Assembly: GCF_000242895.2 (NCBI RefSeq)
Contig: NC_021171.1
Coordinates: forward strand, 3,382,001-3,446,000
Origin: Bacillus sp. 1NLA3E
GTDB lineage: Bacteria; Bacillota; Bacilli; Bacillales; Cytobacillaceae
DNA length: 64,000 nucleotides
Direction: 5' to 3'
Shown here: one piece after another, positions 9,451 through 19,067 of the stretch
How positions within the stretch are numbered: position 1 is the first letter of the stretch
How the letters are laid out: each line of letters begins with the position of its first letter
The notes under the pieces: model-generated
Told to the model about the DNA's origin: nothing
Seen by the model: only the letters and a program-made list of their open reading frames with translations
Database searches by the model: none
Position numbers and translations under genes: made by a program

Positions 9451-9831
9451 TTGGATACACTATATTTCCTTCTAATCATTACCGGAGCTTTTTTAATTTA
9501 CTCTGTCTTCACATGGCTCTATCAGCGAAAAATTGTTAAAACCCTGACAGAAGAAGAATTTCGTGCTGGTTATCGGAAAGCACAATTGATTGATGTTCGT
9601 GAACCGAATGAATTTGAAGCAGGGCATATTCTTGGAGCTAGAAACATCCCTCTTTCGCAAATGAAAATGCGTATGAAGGAAATTCGCCCAGATAAACCTG
9701 TATACTTGTATTGTCAAAGTGGCATGCGAAGTGGGCGCGCAGCTCAATTCTTATATAGAAGAGGCTACAAAGAACTATCGCATCTAAAAGGCGGGTTCAA
9801 ACTTTGGACAGGTAAAGTAAAAGCAAAATAA
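9451..9831 (+). CDS. yqhL: Membrane-anchored rhodanese-like protein YqhL
   Basis: A 126-residue protein with one N-terminal transmembrane segment (MDTLYFLLIITGAFLIYSVF) and a single rhodanese domain whose active-site loop is YCQSGMRSGRA, with Cys as the persulfide carrier. Sulfur relay is inferred from the family. I chose the TTG at 9451 because GAAAGGAG lies eight bases upstream; the longer frame from 9418 runs through that ribosome site. A strong terminator follows. Confidence 0.88.
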   Translation: MDTLYFLLIITGAFLIYSVFTWLYQRKIVKTLTEEEFRAGYRKAQLIDVREPNEFEAGHILGARNIPLSQMKMRMKEIRPDKPVYLYCQSGMRSGRAAQFLYRRGYKELSHLKGGFKLWTGKVKAK

Positions 9832-9847
9832 CAATGATCTTTTAACC

Positions 9848-9875
9848 AAAAGGCTGATCCATCGATCAGCCTTTT
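9848..9875 (+). terminator. Terminator after yqhL
   Basis: AAAAGGCTGAT pairs with ATCAGCCTTTT around a 6-base loop, followed by TATTTT. Confidence 0.85.
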
Positions 9876-9881
9876 ATTTTA

Positions 9882-10071
9882 TAGGCTCTGTTAAACAAGA
9901 ATGTTGATTTCCGTTCCAGGCACTCGCTTTCCGCGGGGCGGGCGGTGAGCCTCCTCGGCGCTTAAGCGCCTGTGGGGTCTCACCTGTCCCGCTACTCCCG
10001 CAGGAGTCTTCGTGCCTTCCACTCCAATCAACATTGTGCAAAAAATCAGCATTGAGCTTTAATACAGCCTA
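9882..10071. repeat. GC-rich palindromic repeat, copy 1
   Basis: About 190 bp of GC-rich sequence in an A/T-rich gap. The outer ends are imperfect inverted repeats (TAGGCTCTGTTAAA and TTTAATACAGCCTA). The core holds the palindrome GGCGCTTAAGCGCC, the pairing GGTGAG/CTCACC and the hairpin CTCCCGCAGGAG. Related copies occur at 15303-15485, 59109-59283 and, inverted, 60178-60325. It contains no convincing gene. This looks like a MITE-type dispersed repeat. Confidence 0.85.
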
Positions 10072-10163
10072 TTTTTATGAAACGCAATGTTAACGGTTGT
10101 TGTTAAGAACTGATGAAACTATTGCCTTTTTTAAGTGTTCGAAAAATTGTAATATTTCACCCG

Positions 10164-10191
10164 TTCACATCATTAACACTACTGTTATGAT
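10164..10191 (+). promoter_or_regulatory. SigA-type promoter of the small basic protein gene
   Basis: TTCACA (10164-10169), 16 bases, TATGAT (10186-10191). It lies 24 bases before the start codon of the 48-residue gene. I see no clear Fur box. Confidence 0.5.
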
Positions 10192-10214
10192 GTAAATTAA
10201 AGAGGGAAATGACA

Positions 10215-10361
10215 ATGAAAAGAAGAAATCGCAAAAACTTTCAACAACTCGTTAATCAAAACAGGTTAGAAATCGAAACGAACCCTTTCGAAATGGAAAG
10301 AATCGAGAAAAAAATTGAAGAAAAACATTTAAAAAGCATAAATACCTCTGGTTCTCACTAA
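10215..10361 (+). CDS. FbpB-like small basic protein, 48 residues
   Basis: The frame reads MKRRNRKNFQQLVNQNR, then a charged helical region ending with RIEKKIEEKHLKS. This pattern (basic start, Q/N-rich LVNQN, then an ExxxRIExxIEEKH helix) resembles the FbpB family of small basic proteins, which in B. subtilis help the FsrA small RNA in the iron-sparing response. The ribosome site AGAGGGAAATG is close to but reasonably spaced from the ATG. It has its own promoter and terminator. Family assignment is from memory of the motif and is moderate. Confidence 0.65.
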   Translation: MKRRNRKNFQQLVNQNRLEIETNPFEMERIEKKIEEKHLKSINTSGSH

Positions 10362-10363
10362 AT

Positions 10364-10405
10364 AAAAAAGGGCACTTTCTAATTAAATAAGAGAGTGCTT
10401 TTTAT
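10364..10405 (+). terminator. Terminator after the small basic protein gene
   Basis: GCACTTTCT pairs with AGAGAGTGC (one mismatch), then TTTTTATTTT. Confidence 0.7.
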
Positions 10406-10422
10406 TTTCTAATAAAAATTAA

Positions 10423-11151
10423 TCATTTTACAATGTTAGCAAAGTCGTCTAGCGTTGTTGAATATTTTACATAGATTCGTGGGAGGAAGAAATTTTCGTT
10501 TTCGATTCCCTTTTTTGAAAATAAACTTGGTGTAGTAGTAAGTCCAAATTGATAATACTTTTTCGTTTCGGAAATGACACGATTATTATAATTCCCATAT
10601 GGATAACTAAGTGCGATAACCGGCCTCCCTGTAATCTTTTGAATTTTTTCTTTTGAACCCTTTAACTCATTTTCAAAATCTGGATTTTTTGTTAAATCTA
10701 GATGTGTCGCAGTATGAGACTGAATCGAAAACATACCTGAATCGACCATCCTTTTCAATTCCAATTTTGATAATCTATTTTGCTTTCCAATAAAATCTGA
10801 AATCACAAAGAGGGTCGCTCTTGGGTTAAACCGTTCATCCTTTACCTTTTGAAAAATGGCAAAAACGTTCTCATTATTTTTATATCCATCATCGATGGTA
10901 ATAAAAACAGGTTTCTCCACCTTGTTGATATCCTGCCAATTCTCAAATGTTAATAAAGTATAACCGTGATTTTTTAAATACAGGATTTGTTTTAAAAAGT
11001 TTTCTGGTGTCACATACAACTCTCTAGAACCATGGCCGTTGAACGCATCGATCGAATGATAAACAAGGATTGGCACTTTTTGTACTCCCAAAACTCGAGT
11101 TGGAGCAAACAACGCAAAAATCATTAATAGAGAAAAAACAAGCCTTTTCAT
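10423..11151 (-). CDS. Exported polysaccharide deacetylase (CE4/NodB domain)
   Basis: A 242-residue secreted deacetylase acting on cell-wall or exopolysaccharide sugars. The signal peptide is MKRLVFSLLMIFALF with likely cleavage after about residue 22. NodB motifs: ITIDDGY (motif 1, catalytic Asp and metal Asp), SHTATHLDL (motif 2, His-x3-His metal ligands) and SYPYGNYN (motif 3). The inner ATG at 11151 is preferred, with AAAGGGA nine bases before it. It is not part of the usual B. subtilis gene order here. The substrate is not predictable from the sequence alone. Confidence 0.85.
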   Translation of the reverse strand: MKRLVFSLLMIFALFAPTRVLGVQKVPILVYHSIDAFNGHGSRELYVTPENFLKQILYLKNHGYTLLTFENWQDINKVEKPVFITIDDGYKNNENVFAIFQKVKDERFNPRATLFVISDFIGKQNRLSKLELKRMVDSGMFSIQSHTATHLDLTKNPDFENELKGSKEKIQKITGRPVIALSYPYGNYNNRVISETKKYYQFGLTTTPSLFSKKGIENENFFLPRIYVKYSTTLDDFANIVK

Positions 11152-11253
11152 AAATATCATTCCCTTTAGTTACTTTGTGATATATTGTTCCGCTCTGTTT
11201 TAAATTTATTATCAGCCATTGGACTCATCCTCGATGATTATTTTTAAAAAAAT

Positions 11254-11283
11254 GAGACCTTCCCGCATTGATGGGAAGGTCTC
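11254..11283 (-). terminator. Terminator of the gcv operon
   Basis: GAGACCTTCCC and GGGAAGGTCTC form a perfect 11-bp stem with an 8-base loop and a run of T/A after it on the minus strand, 35 bases past gcvPB. Confidence 0.85.
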
Positions 11284-11317
11284 CTGTTTTATTACCATTT
11301 CTTCTTTAAATATATAA

Positions 11318-12778
11318 TCACTGCTTTTGATACCTTAATACCGGCTTACGGGCTGCCAAAGCCTCATCCATCCGACCGACAACCGTCGTGTGCGGAGCCT
11401 CTTGAACGATTTCTGGAGTTTCCTCAGCTTCTATAGCGATTTGAATCATCGCATCTATAAAAGCATCTAACGTTTCCTTCGATTCTGTTTCCGTCGGTTC
11501 AATCATGATACATTCTTCGACGTTTAATGGAAAATAAATCGTTGGTGGATGATAGCCAAAATCAAGCAGTCGTTTGGCAATATCAAGTGTGCGAACACCG
11601 AGCTTTTTCTGGCGGCTTCCGCTTAATACGAATTCATGCTTACAATGCTTATCAAACGGCAAATCATAATAGGTTGCGAGCCGCCTCATCATATAATTTG
11701 CATTTAACACCGCATATTCAGTTACCGCCTTCAGACCGTCTGGGCCCATTGAGCGAATATAGGTGTAGGCACGAACATTAATTCCAAAGTTCCCATAATA
11801 CGGTTTCACACGCCCGATTGATTGTGGACGATTATAATCTAGGACATATTCGTCTCCATGCTTATCAATAAGAGGCTTCGGCAAAAACGGAATCAGCTCT
11901 GTCTTCACCCCAACTGGACCTGAACCAGGTCCTCCACCACCATGTGGGCCAGTAAAAGTTTTGTGCAAATTCAAATGAACAACATCAAAACCCATATCTC
12001 CTGGTCGTGCTTTTGATAAGACCGCATTTAGATTAGCGCCGTCATAATAAAGCTTTCCACCTGCATCATGAACAATTGTGGCTACCTCTAATATATTCTC
12101 TTCAAACAATCCAAGTGTGTTTGGATTTGTCAACATTAAGGCAGCTGTGTCTTCACCAACTACCCGTTTTAAATCTTCGAGGTCAACAAGACCCTTTTCA
12201 TTCGATTTCACCGTAATGGTTTCAAGCCCCGCAACCGTAGCTGATGCAGGATTTGTTCCATGCGCCGAATCAGGGATAATTACTTTAGTCCGTTTTAGAT
12301 CCCCATTGGCTTCATGGAAGGCACGAATCAACATTAACCCTGTCCATTCCCCGTGAGCACCTGCTGCTGGTTGGAGAGTCACCTCATCCATCCCCGTAAT
12401 CTCTTTTAAATGCTGTTGCAGGTCATATAGAAGCTCAAGTGCTCCTTGAACTGAGCTTTCATCTTGAAGAGGGTGTAGGTGGGCGAAGCCGTTAAACCTT
12501 GCAACCGACTCGTTAATCTTTGGATTATATTTCATTGTACAAGAACCAAGGGGGTAAAATCCTGAATCGAGCCCATGATTTCGTCTTGAGAGTGCAGTAT
12601 AATGACGCATTATATCAAGCTCTGAAACTTCTGGAAGTTCCGGCTCTTTCTCACGCAAATATCCTACTGGGATCAATTCAGCTAAATCAACAACTGGGAT
12701 ATCCATTTCCGGCAGACTATAACCAATGCGGCCTGGTGTGCTTGACTCAAAAATCAGTGCTTGATCCTGTTTAGGCAT
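11318..12778 (-). CDS. gcvPB: Glycine dehydrogenase (decarboxylating), subunit 2
   Basis: The 486-residue PLP-binding half of the split glycine cleavage P protein, which decarboxylates glycine and passes the aminomethyl group to lipoylated GcvH. The PLP lysine lies in [17 protein letters not shown], a family signature, with the glycine-rich stretch following. The start ATG overlaps the end of gcvPA by 8 bases, so translation of the two subunits is probably coupled. Third gene of the riboswitch-controlled operon. Confidence 0.96.
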   Translation of the reverse strand: MPKQDQALIFESSTPGRIGYSLPEMDIPVVDLAELIPVGYLREKEPELPEVSELDIMRHYTALSRRNHGLDSGFYPLGSCTMKYNPKINESVARFNGFAHLHPLQDESSVQGALELLYDLQQHLKEITGMDEVTLQPAAGAHGEWTGLMLIRAFHEANGDLKRTKVIIPDSAHGTNPASATVAGLETITVKSNEKGLVDLEDLKRVVGEDTAALMLTNPNTLGLFEENILEVATIVHDAGGKLYYDGANLNAVLSKARPGDMGFDVVHLNLHKTFTGPHGGGGPGSGPVGVKTELIPFLPKPLIDKHGDEYVLDYNRPQSIGRVKPYYGNFGINVRAYTYIRSMGPDGLKAVTEYAVLNANYMMRRLATYYDLPFDKHCKHEFVLSGSRQKKLGVRTLDIAKRLLDFGYHPPTIYFPLNVEECIMIEPTETESKETLDAFIDAMIQIAIEAEETPEIVQEAPHTTVVGRMDEALAARKPVLRYQKQ

Positions 12779-14117
12779 GATGCTCCCCCAATTCTTTTAC
12801 AAATTGATCGATTTCTTGTTTTGTCCGTAATTCCGTTACTGCGATTAACATGTGGCCATCCAGTTCTGGGTAATCCCGGCCTAGATCAAAACCACCGATG
12901 ATTCCCTTTTTAAGCAAGTTTTGATTCACTGGCTTAACAGGTTTCCCAAGTTTAATGATAAATTCATTAAATGACGGCCCATTAAAAGCAATCTCAAATC
13001 CCTTTTCCGCCAAAGCATTTTTCGCATAATGTGCCTTTTGAATATTAGCTAATGCCATTTCTTTAACGCCTTGCTTTCCAAGGGCGGTCATTGCCACGGA
13101 TGCTGCTAATGCGTTTAGGGCTTGGTTTGAACATATATTCGATGTCGCTTTATCACGGCGAATGTGCTGTTCTCTTGCTTGGAGGGTTAGGACAAAACCA
13201 CGGCGTCCGCCTTCATCTACTGTTTGACCGACAAGTCTACCTGGTACTTTTCGCATTAGCTTAGTGGTCACAGCAAAATATCCGCAATGTGGTCCACCGA
13301 ACGCTGTAGGGATACCAAACGGTTGTGCATCCCCTACCACGATATCAGCCCCGAATTTCCCCGGTGGAGTTAATGCTCCAAGCGAAAGTGGATTGCTAGA
13401 GACGACAAACATCGCCTTTTTGGCATGAGTAATTTCTTCAATTTCCTTTAATGGTTCAATTCTACCGAAAAAGTTTGGATATTGAATGATTACAGCGGCA
13501 ACATCATCAGTAGTTAACTCCTGAAGAGAGACTAAATCAGTAACTCCATCCATGTATGGGATTTCGATGACCTCGAGATATTGGCCTCTCGCATAAGTCT
13601 TTAATACTTCTTTGGCTTCTGGATGGACTGTACTTGAAACTAGTACTTTTTTCCGTCGTGTTTGACCAGCACACAGGCTTGCGGCCTCTGCCAATGCAGT
13701 TCCCCCATCATACATTGAAGAGTTAGCCACATCCATTCCAGTTAACTCACAAATCATTGTTTGAAATTCGAATATAGCTTGAAGCTCGCCTTGCGAAATT
13801 TCCGGCTGATACGGGGTATAGGCTGTGTAAAATTCTGAGCGTGATATAACATGGTCAACAATCGTTGGAATGTAATGATCGTAGACTCCGGCTCCAAGGA
13901 ACGATGTGTGTGATTTTAAATCTGCATTTTTCCCAGCTAATATGGTAAGTTCCTTCAATAATGCTGGCTCTGATTTTGCTTCCTTGATCTGGTACTCGCC
14001 TTTAAACCTAACTTGTTCTGGAATATCGCTGAACAACTCACCGACGGAATTAACGCCTATTGCTGCTAGCATTTCAGTCTTATCATTTTCTGTCATGGGT
14101 AAATAGCGATGCTTCAT
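12771..14117 (-). CDS. gcvPA: Glycine dehydrogenase (decarboxylating), subunit 1
   Basis: The 448-residue N-terminal half of the P protein. It forms a heterotetramer with GcvPB. Visible family signatures include MHKR-like start [26 protein letters not shown], the [13 protein letters not shown] motif and a glycine-rich [10 protein letters not shown]. It is second in the operon, 24 bases after gcvT and overlapping gcvPB. Length is usual for the family. Confidence 0.96.
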   Translation of the reverse strand: MKHRYLPMTENDKTEMLAAIGVNSVGELFSDIPEQVRFKGEYQIKEAKSEPALLKELTILAGKNADLKSHTSFLGAGVYDHYIPTIVDHVISRSEFYTAYTPYQPEISQGELQAIFEFQTMICELTGMDVANSSMYDGGTALAEAASLCAGQTRRKKVLVSSTVHPEAKEVLKTYARGQYLEVIEIPYMDGVTDLVSLQELTTDDVAAVIIQYPNFFGRIEPLKEIEEITHAKKAMFVVSSNPLSLGALTPPGKFGADIVVGDAQPFGIPTAFGGPHCGYFAVTTKLMRKVPGRLVGQTVDEGGRRGFVLTLQAREQHIRRDKATSNICSNQALNALAASVAMTALGKQGVKEMALANIQKAHYAKNALAEKGFEIAFNGPSFNEFIIKLGKPVKPVNQNLLKKGIIGGFDLGRDYPELDGHMLIAVTELRTKQEIDQFVKELGEHHA

Positions 14118-14141
14118 TCATCATTCCTCCCAAATAAAAAT

Positions 14142-15248
14142 TTACTTAACCTTTTTTTTATAAAAAGGCATTTTGACGATTTGGGCCTTCAATTGTTTGC
14201 CACGAATTTCTACTTCGACCACAGTACCTAATGGCGTATATTCAACTTGTAATAAAGCTAAACCAATATTTCTTTTTAAAGTTGGGGATTGTGTACCTGT
14301 AGTCACTTCACCGATTTTCCTCCCATCCTTGAAAACTGGATATCCGTGTCTCGGAATCCCCCGATCAATCATTTCCAATCCAACTAGCTTTCTAGAAGCT
14401 CCATTCTCTCTCTGCGCCTTTAATACTGATTTCCCAATAAAATCAGCTTCTTTATTTACCTTAACCGCAAAGCCAATTCCAGCCTCGATTGGGGTTATAT
14501 CAGAGGAGAGTTCCTGTCCGTACAGGGCAAGCATGGCCTCAAACCGAAGTGTATCTCGAGCACCTAATCCACATGGGATCACTCCATCAGCGCTACCCAC
14601 TGCTAAAATATCGTTCCATATGGTCGCAACATCTTCGGTATCACAATAGATTTCAAACCCATCTTCTCCGGTATACCCCGTCCTTGACACCAAAGCCTGA
14701 GCTTCATTCAACATTACATCGGTTTGAAATTGGAAAAAGCCAATCTCACTTAAGTTCGTCCCTTTCGCAAGTTTTTGCAATACTCGTTCTGCCGCTGGAC
14801 CTTGTAAAGCCAATTGCGCCGTTTTTTCTGAAAAATTAACAAGGCGGACATCTCCATTAAGGTGTTTGGTTAACCATTGGAAGTCTTTTTCAATATTTGA
14901 GGCATTTACAACTAGAAGGAAATGATCCTTCGCCAATTTATAAATAAGTAAATCGTCTACAGTTCCACCATTTTCATAACACATCGCGGTGTACTGTGCG
15001 GATCCAATATTTAATTGTGAAACATCATTCGTCATCATTTTTTGGAGATAAGCAAGACTGTCAGGACCAGTTACATCAATTTCCCCCATATGGGAAACAT
15101 CAAATATACCTGCTTTTGTTCTAACTGCCTCATGTTCCTCCTTAATCCCAGAAAATTGGACTGGAAGTTCCCACCCTCCAAAATCAATCGTTTTCGCGCC
15201 ATATTGTTTGTAAACATCAAATAAAGGTGTTCGTTTCAACTGTGACAT
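14142..15248 (-). CDS. gcvT: Aminomethyltransferase (glycine cleavage T protein)
   Basis: A 368-residue folate-dependent enzyme that releases ammonia and forms methylene-tetrahydrofolate. Signatures: [15 protein letters not shown] near the N-terminus, the folate-binding region, and [14 protein letters not shown]. The ATG at 15248 is preferred because GAGGGGGA precedes it; the frame can extend to 15266 through TTG codons. First gene of the operon, but separated from its riboswitch leader by a 183-bp repeat. Confidence 0.95.
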   Translation of the reverse strand: MSQLKRTPLFDVYKQYGAKTIDFGGWELPVQFSGIKEEHEAVRTKAGIFDVSHMGEIDVTGPDSLAYLQKMMTNDVSQLNIGSAQYTAMCYENGGTVDDLLIYKLAKDHFLLVVNASNIEKDFQWLTKHLNGDVRLVNFSEKTAQLALQGPAAERVLQKLAKGTNLSEIGFFQFQTDVMLNEAQALVSRTGYTGEDGFEIYCDTEDVATIWNDILAVGSADGVIPCGLGARDTLRFEAMLALYGQELSSDITPIEAGIGFAVKVNKEADFIGKSVLKAQRENGASRKLVGLEMIDRGIPRHGYPVFKDGRKIGEVTTGTQSPTLKRNIGLALLQVEYTPLGTVVEVEIRGKQLKAQIVKMPFYKKKVK

Positions 15249-15302
15249 TGTTTTCCCCCTCAACAATAGTTAGCGGTGTTTTGCCCTTTTCCTAAAAATA
15301 AA

Positions 15303-15485
15303 GGCTCTGTTACTAGAATGTTGATTTCCCTCCAGGCGCTCCCTTTCCGCGGGGCGGGCGGTGAGCCTCCTCGGCGCTTAAGCGCCTGTGTGGTCTCACC
15401 TGTCCCGCTGCTCCCGCAGGAGTCTCCGCTATATCCGCTCCAATCAACATTGTGCAAAAAATCAACATTGAGCTTTAACACAGCC
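15303..15485. repeat. GC-rich palindromic repeat, copy 2, inside the gcv leader
   Basis: The ends GGCTCTGTTA and TAACACAGCC are an inverted repeat. The core is nearly the same as copy 1, with GGCGCTTAAGCGCC. It is placed between the riboswitch terminator (15491) and gcvT, so every gcv transcript that reads through must pass a GC-rich fold. Confidence 0.88.
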
Positions 15486-15490
15486 AAAAT

Positions 15491-15539
15491 AAAAAAAGGA
15501 CAGAAACCTCCCGTTTATCTAACGAGTGGTCTCTGTCCT
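15491..15539 (-). terminator. Riboswitch-controlled intrinsic terminator
   Basis: On the minus strand AGGACAGAGACC pairs with GGTTTCTGTCCT (one mismatch) and is followed by seven U. It begins right after the second glycine aptamer, whose ligand state should decide whether it forms. Confidence 0.85.
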
Positions 15540-15540
15540 A

Positions 15541-15694
15541 GTACCTGAGAGTTTACCGTTACCGGCTTTCCCCTTTGGTGGCTCCATTAAAAGGAGCGCT
15601 CTCCAGAGGTGCGTCAAACAAGAGTTCTTTTGCCTGAGAGATTCACTAATCTGCTTGCTCCTTCGGCGCTACTTAAAGTAGTCTCTCCCCTTGT
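15541..15694 (-). promoter_or_regulatory. Tandem glycine riboswitch
   Basis: Read on the minus strand, two aptamers follow each other: the first begins GGGGAGAGAC and contains GCGCCGAAGGAGCAA, then AATCTCTCAGGCAAAAGAAC; the second contains CTCTGGAGAGCGC, GCCACCAAAGGGGAAAGCC and AAACTCTCAGGTACTAGGACAG. These are the conserved cores of the gcvT RNA family, which senses glycine cooperatively and switches on the glycine cleavage operon. The terminator directly downstream is the expression platform. Confidence 0.95.
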
Positions 15695-15881
15695 TATCAT
15701 TCGCATCAATATTTTTTTAAAGAATGGGTACGATAATACCCAAATGATACGGAATATAAGATGACATTATTTTAAAACTTACTAATGTGGCAAATTTCAA
15801 AATATTATCAACTATTTTCATCCTACCATTGCTAAGCCTGGTCGAGCAATATATTTATTTAATTAAAAGGAGCTGTAATAT

Positions 15882-17570
15882 ATGTCCGTGCAAATCAATT
15901 TTGATTCTTCATGGCAGGATGAATTTTTGCAAAGAATGATCAATGACGGCCCATGGGGAAACTGGGAACTATTCAAATTAGCCGTGGATGTGGAACAGCA
16001 CACCGTCATTCCAGAATTCGAAGGACTTCAAGCACCTAAACATCTTCCTCATTTAACCCCGTTGCCTCACCAGCTCGAGGTCGCTAAACAAGTAGTCGAG
16101 AATATGAATGGTAAAGCCATTTTAGCCGATGAGGTAGGACTTGGTAAGACAATTGAGGCCGGTTTAATTTTAAAAGAATATATGATTCGCGGTCTTGTAA
16201 AAAAAGTATTGATCCTTGTCCCGGCTTCACTCGTTACCCAGTGGGTGTCGGAATTGAATACAAAGTTTTTTATTCCTGCTATATCCCAACGAAAAAGCTA
16301 TGTTTGGGAACAATATGATGTAGTCGTTTCGTCTATCGATACGGCAAAACGCAGCCCCCACCGTGAGATAATTTTCGAACAAAACTATGATTTAATTATT
16401 ATCGACGAAGCTCATAAGCTCAAAAACAATAAAACAAAAAACTATGAGTTTGTTCAAAGCTTAAAAAAGAAATTTTGCTTACTCCTTACAGCCACTCCCA
16501 TCCAAAACCGGATTGAGGAAATTTTTAATCTTGTATCCTTACTTAAACCTGGCCATTTAGGGAATGAATCGGCCTTTTTTGAAAAATACAAACGTGACGC
16601 AAGATCGATTAATGATGATGAGCACTTAAAGGAGCTTGTCAATAAAGTGATGATTCGGAATCGCCGAGCTGACACGGGAATAGAGTGGACAAAACGACTA
16701 GTCGAAACTATTCCAATTGAATTTACAAACGAGGAACGCGACCTTTATGATTCAATTTCTGGCCTCCGTTCCGATGGCGATTGGATGACTTCAAGCCAGT
16801 TTTCACTTATGACCCTGCAGCGAGAAGCCTGTAGCAGTAGAGAAGCGGTATACTTTACCTTAAAAAATATGCTTAAAAAACAAGAATCGCCTTCAATCTT
16901 TTACCAAGAAATGATTCAATCATTAATAAACAAAGTGGAGGCGATTCAAACCAACACAAAAGCGAATAAAGCGTTGGAATTAATACAATCAGCCAATGAT
17001 AAAGTAATCATTTTTACGGAATATCGCGCAACACAAATGTATTTACAATGGTTTTTAAAGCAGCATGGGATTTCGTCCGTACCATTTCGGGGTGGTTTCA
17101 AACGTGGTAAAAAAGACTGGATGCGAGAACTTTTCCAAAAACAGGCCCAAGTGCTGATTGCTACAGAGGCAGGTGGTGAAGGAATAAACCTCCAGTTTTG
17201 CAATCATATTATCAATTTTGACTTGCCTTGGAATCCTATGAGACTTGAACAAAGGATTGGACGTATTCACCGACTTGGTCAAGAAAAAGATGTTTTGATT
17301 TATAACTTCGCTACTAAAGATACGGTCGAAGAACATATCTTAAAACTCTTATATGAAAAAATTCATCTTTTCGAAAAAGTAGTGGGTGAGTTGGATGATA
17401 TATTAACGCGATTAGAGTTTGGAAATTTCGAAGATCATATGATCGATATATTTGGCCACTCCTCATCTGAAGGTGAAATGCGGATTAAAATGGAAAATTT
17501 AACCTCAATGATTCAATTTGCGGAAGAAATGAAAGCAGGTGAAATAAATGCAGCAGCAGGAAATTCATAA
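15882..17570 (+). CDS. yqhH: SNF2-type DEAD/DEAH helicase-like ATPase YqhH
   Basis: A 562-residue superfamily 2 ATPase of the Snf2/RapA type. Motif I is LADEVGLGKTIEAGLIL, motif II is IIDEAHKLK, motif III is LTATPIQN, and the C-terminal lobe has the motifs EAGGEGINLQFC and QRIGRIHRLGQ. It may remodel nucleic-acid-bound proteins or RNA polymerase; its real role is unknown. The ATG has AAAAGGAGCTG. It is divergent from gcvT and translationally coupled to yqhG, overlapping it by 23 bases. Confidence 0.9.
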   Translation: MSVQINFDSSWQDEFLQRMINDGPWGNWELFKLAVDVEQHTVIPEFEGLQAPKHLPHLTPLPHQLEVAKQVVENMNGKAILADEVGLGKTIEAGLILKEYMIRGLVKKVLILVPASLVTQWVSELNTKFFIPAISQRKSYVWEQYDVVVSSIDTAKRSPHREIIFEQNYDLIIIDEAHKLKNNKTKNYEFVQSLKKKFCLLLTATPIQNRIEEIFNLVSLLKPGHLGNESAFFEKYKRDARSINDDEHLKELVNKVMIRNRRADTGIEWTKRLVETIPIEFTNEERDLYDSISGLRSDGDWMTSSQFSLMTLQREACSSREAVYFTLKNMLKKQESPSIFYQEMIQSLINKVEAIQTNTKANKALELIQSANDKVIIFTEYRATQMYLQWFLKQHGISSVPFRGGFKRGKKDWMRELFQKQAQVLIATEAGGEGINLQFCNHIINFDLPWNPMRLEQRIGRIHRLGQEKDVLIYNFATKDTVEEHILKLLYEKIHLFEKVVGELDDILTRLEFGNFEDHMIDIFGHSSSEGEMRIKMENLTSMIQFAEEMKAGEINAAAGNS

Positions 17571-18339
17571 TTTTTTGGAACAGTATTTTCATTCGAACAG
17601 CTGTGAAATTGAGGAAAGTGGTCAAGGTTACATGGTCGTACAGTTAACGAACGAGCTGGATAAAGAACTAATGAACCGCCCCTTTTATTGGCATTACCTT
17701 GAAAAAACCGGTGGAAGTCCAAACCCAATGAAACTCACTTTTATTACAAACCCGCAAATCGTCCCAGACAATCTGAAAGGAGAAACAATCCATTTTGGTT
17801 CTCCGCGCCTTCACCAAATTTTCCAATCCACCAAGAGCTTAGCTGGCTATATCAGACTCTACGAGGGGAACGGACATAATATTGGAAAACAAACCCCCTT
17901 ATTTCCTTGGCTGGTGTTAAATGTTAAAATATCGTATCAGTGTGACCGAAAGCGGGATGTATTTAAATCAATAGGTCTACATCTAATTAATGGGATGATC
18001 GTTGAAAATTTTCACGATAAACTACTGGGAATTTCATTGACACCAAAAATCCCGGATTATTTTTTCACCCTATCCCCGCTCGTGATGCCCAAAAGCGGAA
18101 TCACGAGAATAGAGCATTATTTGAAAAGGGCGCTTGAACTAGAAGATCATACCTGGGCGGAGGAAGCAAAAAATAGGTGGCAGCAGGATCTAGAATTGTT
18201 ACAGCACTTTTACGAGGATGATGAGAACAAAGAAGGATATGAAAATGAAAAATCCGCCCTACAAGATCAGTATGAACCAAAAATAAATATCTCCATTATC
18301 AACGGAGGTTTGTTTTACTTAACAGAAAAGGCCATTTAA
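17548..18339 (+). CDS. yqhG: YqhG family protein
   Basis: A 263-residue conserved Bacillus protein with no known function and no recognisable catalytic motif. It starts inside the end of yqhH (GAAATAAATGCAGC overlap) with AAAGCAGGTG as ribosome site, so the two are an operon and probably work together. An acidic stretch (YEDDENKEGYENE) lies near the C-terminus. Cytoplasmic, without signal peptide or membrane segment. Confidence 0.82.
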   Translation: MQQQEIHNFLEQYFHSNSCEIEESGQGYMVVQLTNELDKELMNRPFYWHYLEKTGGSPNPMKLTFITNPQIVPDNLKGETIHFGSPRLHQIFQSTKSLAGYIRLYEGNGHNIGKQTPLFPWLVLNVKISYQCDRKRDVFKSIGLHLINGMIVENFHDKLLGISLTPKIPDYFFTLSPLVMPKSGITRIEHYLKRALELEDHTWAEEAKNRWQQDLELLQHFYEDDENKEGYENEKSALQDQYEPKINISIINGGLFYLTEKAI

Positions 18340-18378
18340 CTAGGAATGGAAGCGTCCCTATCAAGGCACAAAAGGAAA

Positions 18379-18406
18379 GGAGACTAGCCAAAGTTAGCCA
18401 GTCTCC
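18379..18406 (-). terminator. Terminator downstream of yqzE
   Basis: GGAGACTGGC and GCTAGTCTCC form a stem, followed on the minus strand by TTTCCTTTTG. It may also limit read-through from yqhG. Confidence 0.6.
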
Positions 18407-18413
18407 ACAAAAG

Positions 18414-18593
18414 TTAATGCTTCCGTTTGAACAAAGAGATTAAAAGGAACGGGATGACCCCGAACCAATGGAAAAGAAATGGTTCTTTAACATCCTTCTT
18501 TTGATACTTGTGTTTTTTTCGCTCGTCTTTTGGTTGATCAATATATTTAACAAACGTTTGCGTAATATATTTGACGTAATCATTTGATTTCAT
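18414..18593 (-). CDS. yqzE: YqzE family small membrane protein
   Basis: A 59-residue protein starting MKSNDYVKYITQTFVKYID, with a basic middle and one C-terminal hydrophobic segment (LFHWFGVIPFLLISLF). The frame is open to 18644, but GGAGGTATG lies correctly before the inner ATG at 18593. YqzE-like genes follow comGG in B. subtilis, as here. Function unknown. Confidence 0.8.
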   Translation of the reverse strand: MKSNDYVKYITQTFVKYIDQPKDERKKHKYQKKDVKEPFLFHWFGVIPFLLISLFKRKH

Positions 18594-18686
18594 TGAGCAT
18601 ACCTCCATATTCCTACCAGTATAAGCATGCCCAATTTCTAACATTTAAGTCAACCGACATTCTGCTACCCAATTTTTTAGCTCCAA

Positions 18687-19067
18687 TCAGTTCTTCTCCA
18701 CCCATTTAATCATTTTTTTTAGGTTCTTGTCATAATAACCAAAACCTATTGATTTTTCACCAGTGTTAAGGGTCATTGTAAATGTGATTTTTAAAGAAAC
18801 ACCCAAATCCTCTTTAATATAGTCCACTTTCCCCTCCCTAAACGATAAGACCCCTGAGTTATTAATTGGTTCCCCGTTTCGTAGCTGACTTTCAATTTTT
18901 CTTACTGAAGATAATAAATAATATTCTTGATTTAAAATGGTTTCTGTTTCATGGGCAAGTTTCTTTTCATTCAAATATAGTTGGGTATGCAGCAAAACAA
19001 ATGTTGAGAAAAGCAGGAGCATACAAAGTGAGAGCGGATAGGTAAACCCTTTTTGATTTATGAACAT
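18687..19067 (-). CDS. comGG: Competence pseudopilin ComGG
   Basis: The last gene of the comG operon, 126 residues. The N-terminus MFINQKGFTYPLSLCMLLLFS is a degenerate type IV prepilin leader with the KGFTYP cleavage region followed by a hydrophobic helix. It is a minor pseudopilin of the DNA-uptake pilus. Its start lies one base past the end of comGF. It is downstream of the element that splits comGA. Confidence 0.85.
   Translation of the reverse strand: MFINQKGFTYPLSLCMLLLFSTFVLLHTQLYLNEKKLAHETETILNQEYYLLSSVRKIESQLRNGEPINNSGVLSFREGKVDYIKEDLGVSLKITFTMTLNTGEKSIGFGYYDKNLKKMIKWVEKN

Noticed and set aside
15260-15548. Open frames of 75 and 90 codons inside the GC-rich repeat (and similar ones at 59067-59285 and 60094-60360)
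   Set aside because: They appear in opposite strands of repeat copies, lack ribosome sites and read low-complexity residues; shadows of the repeat.
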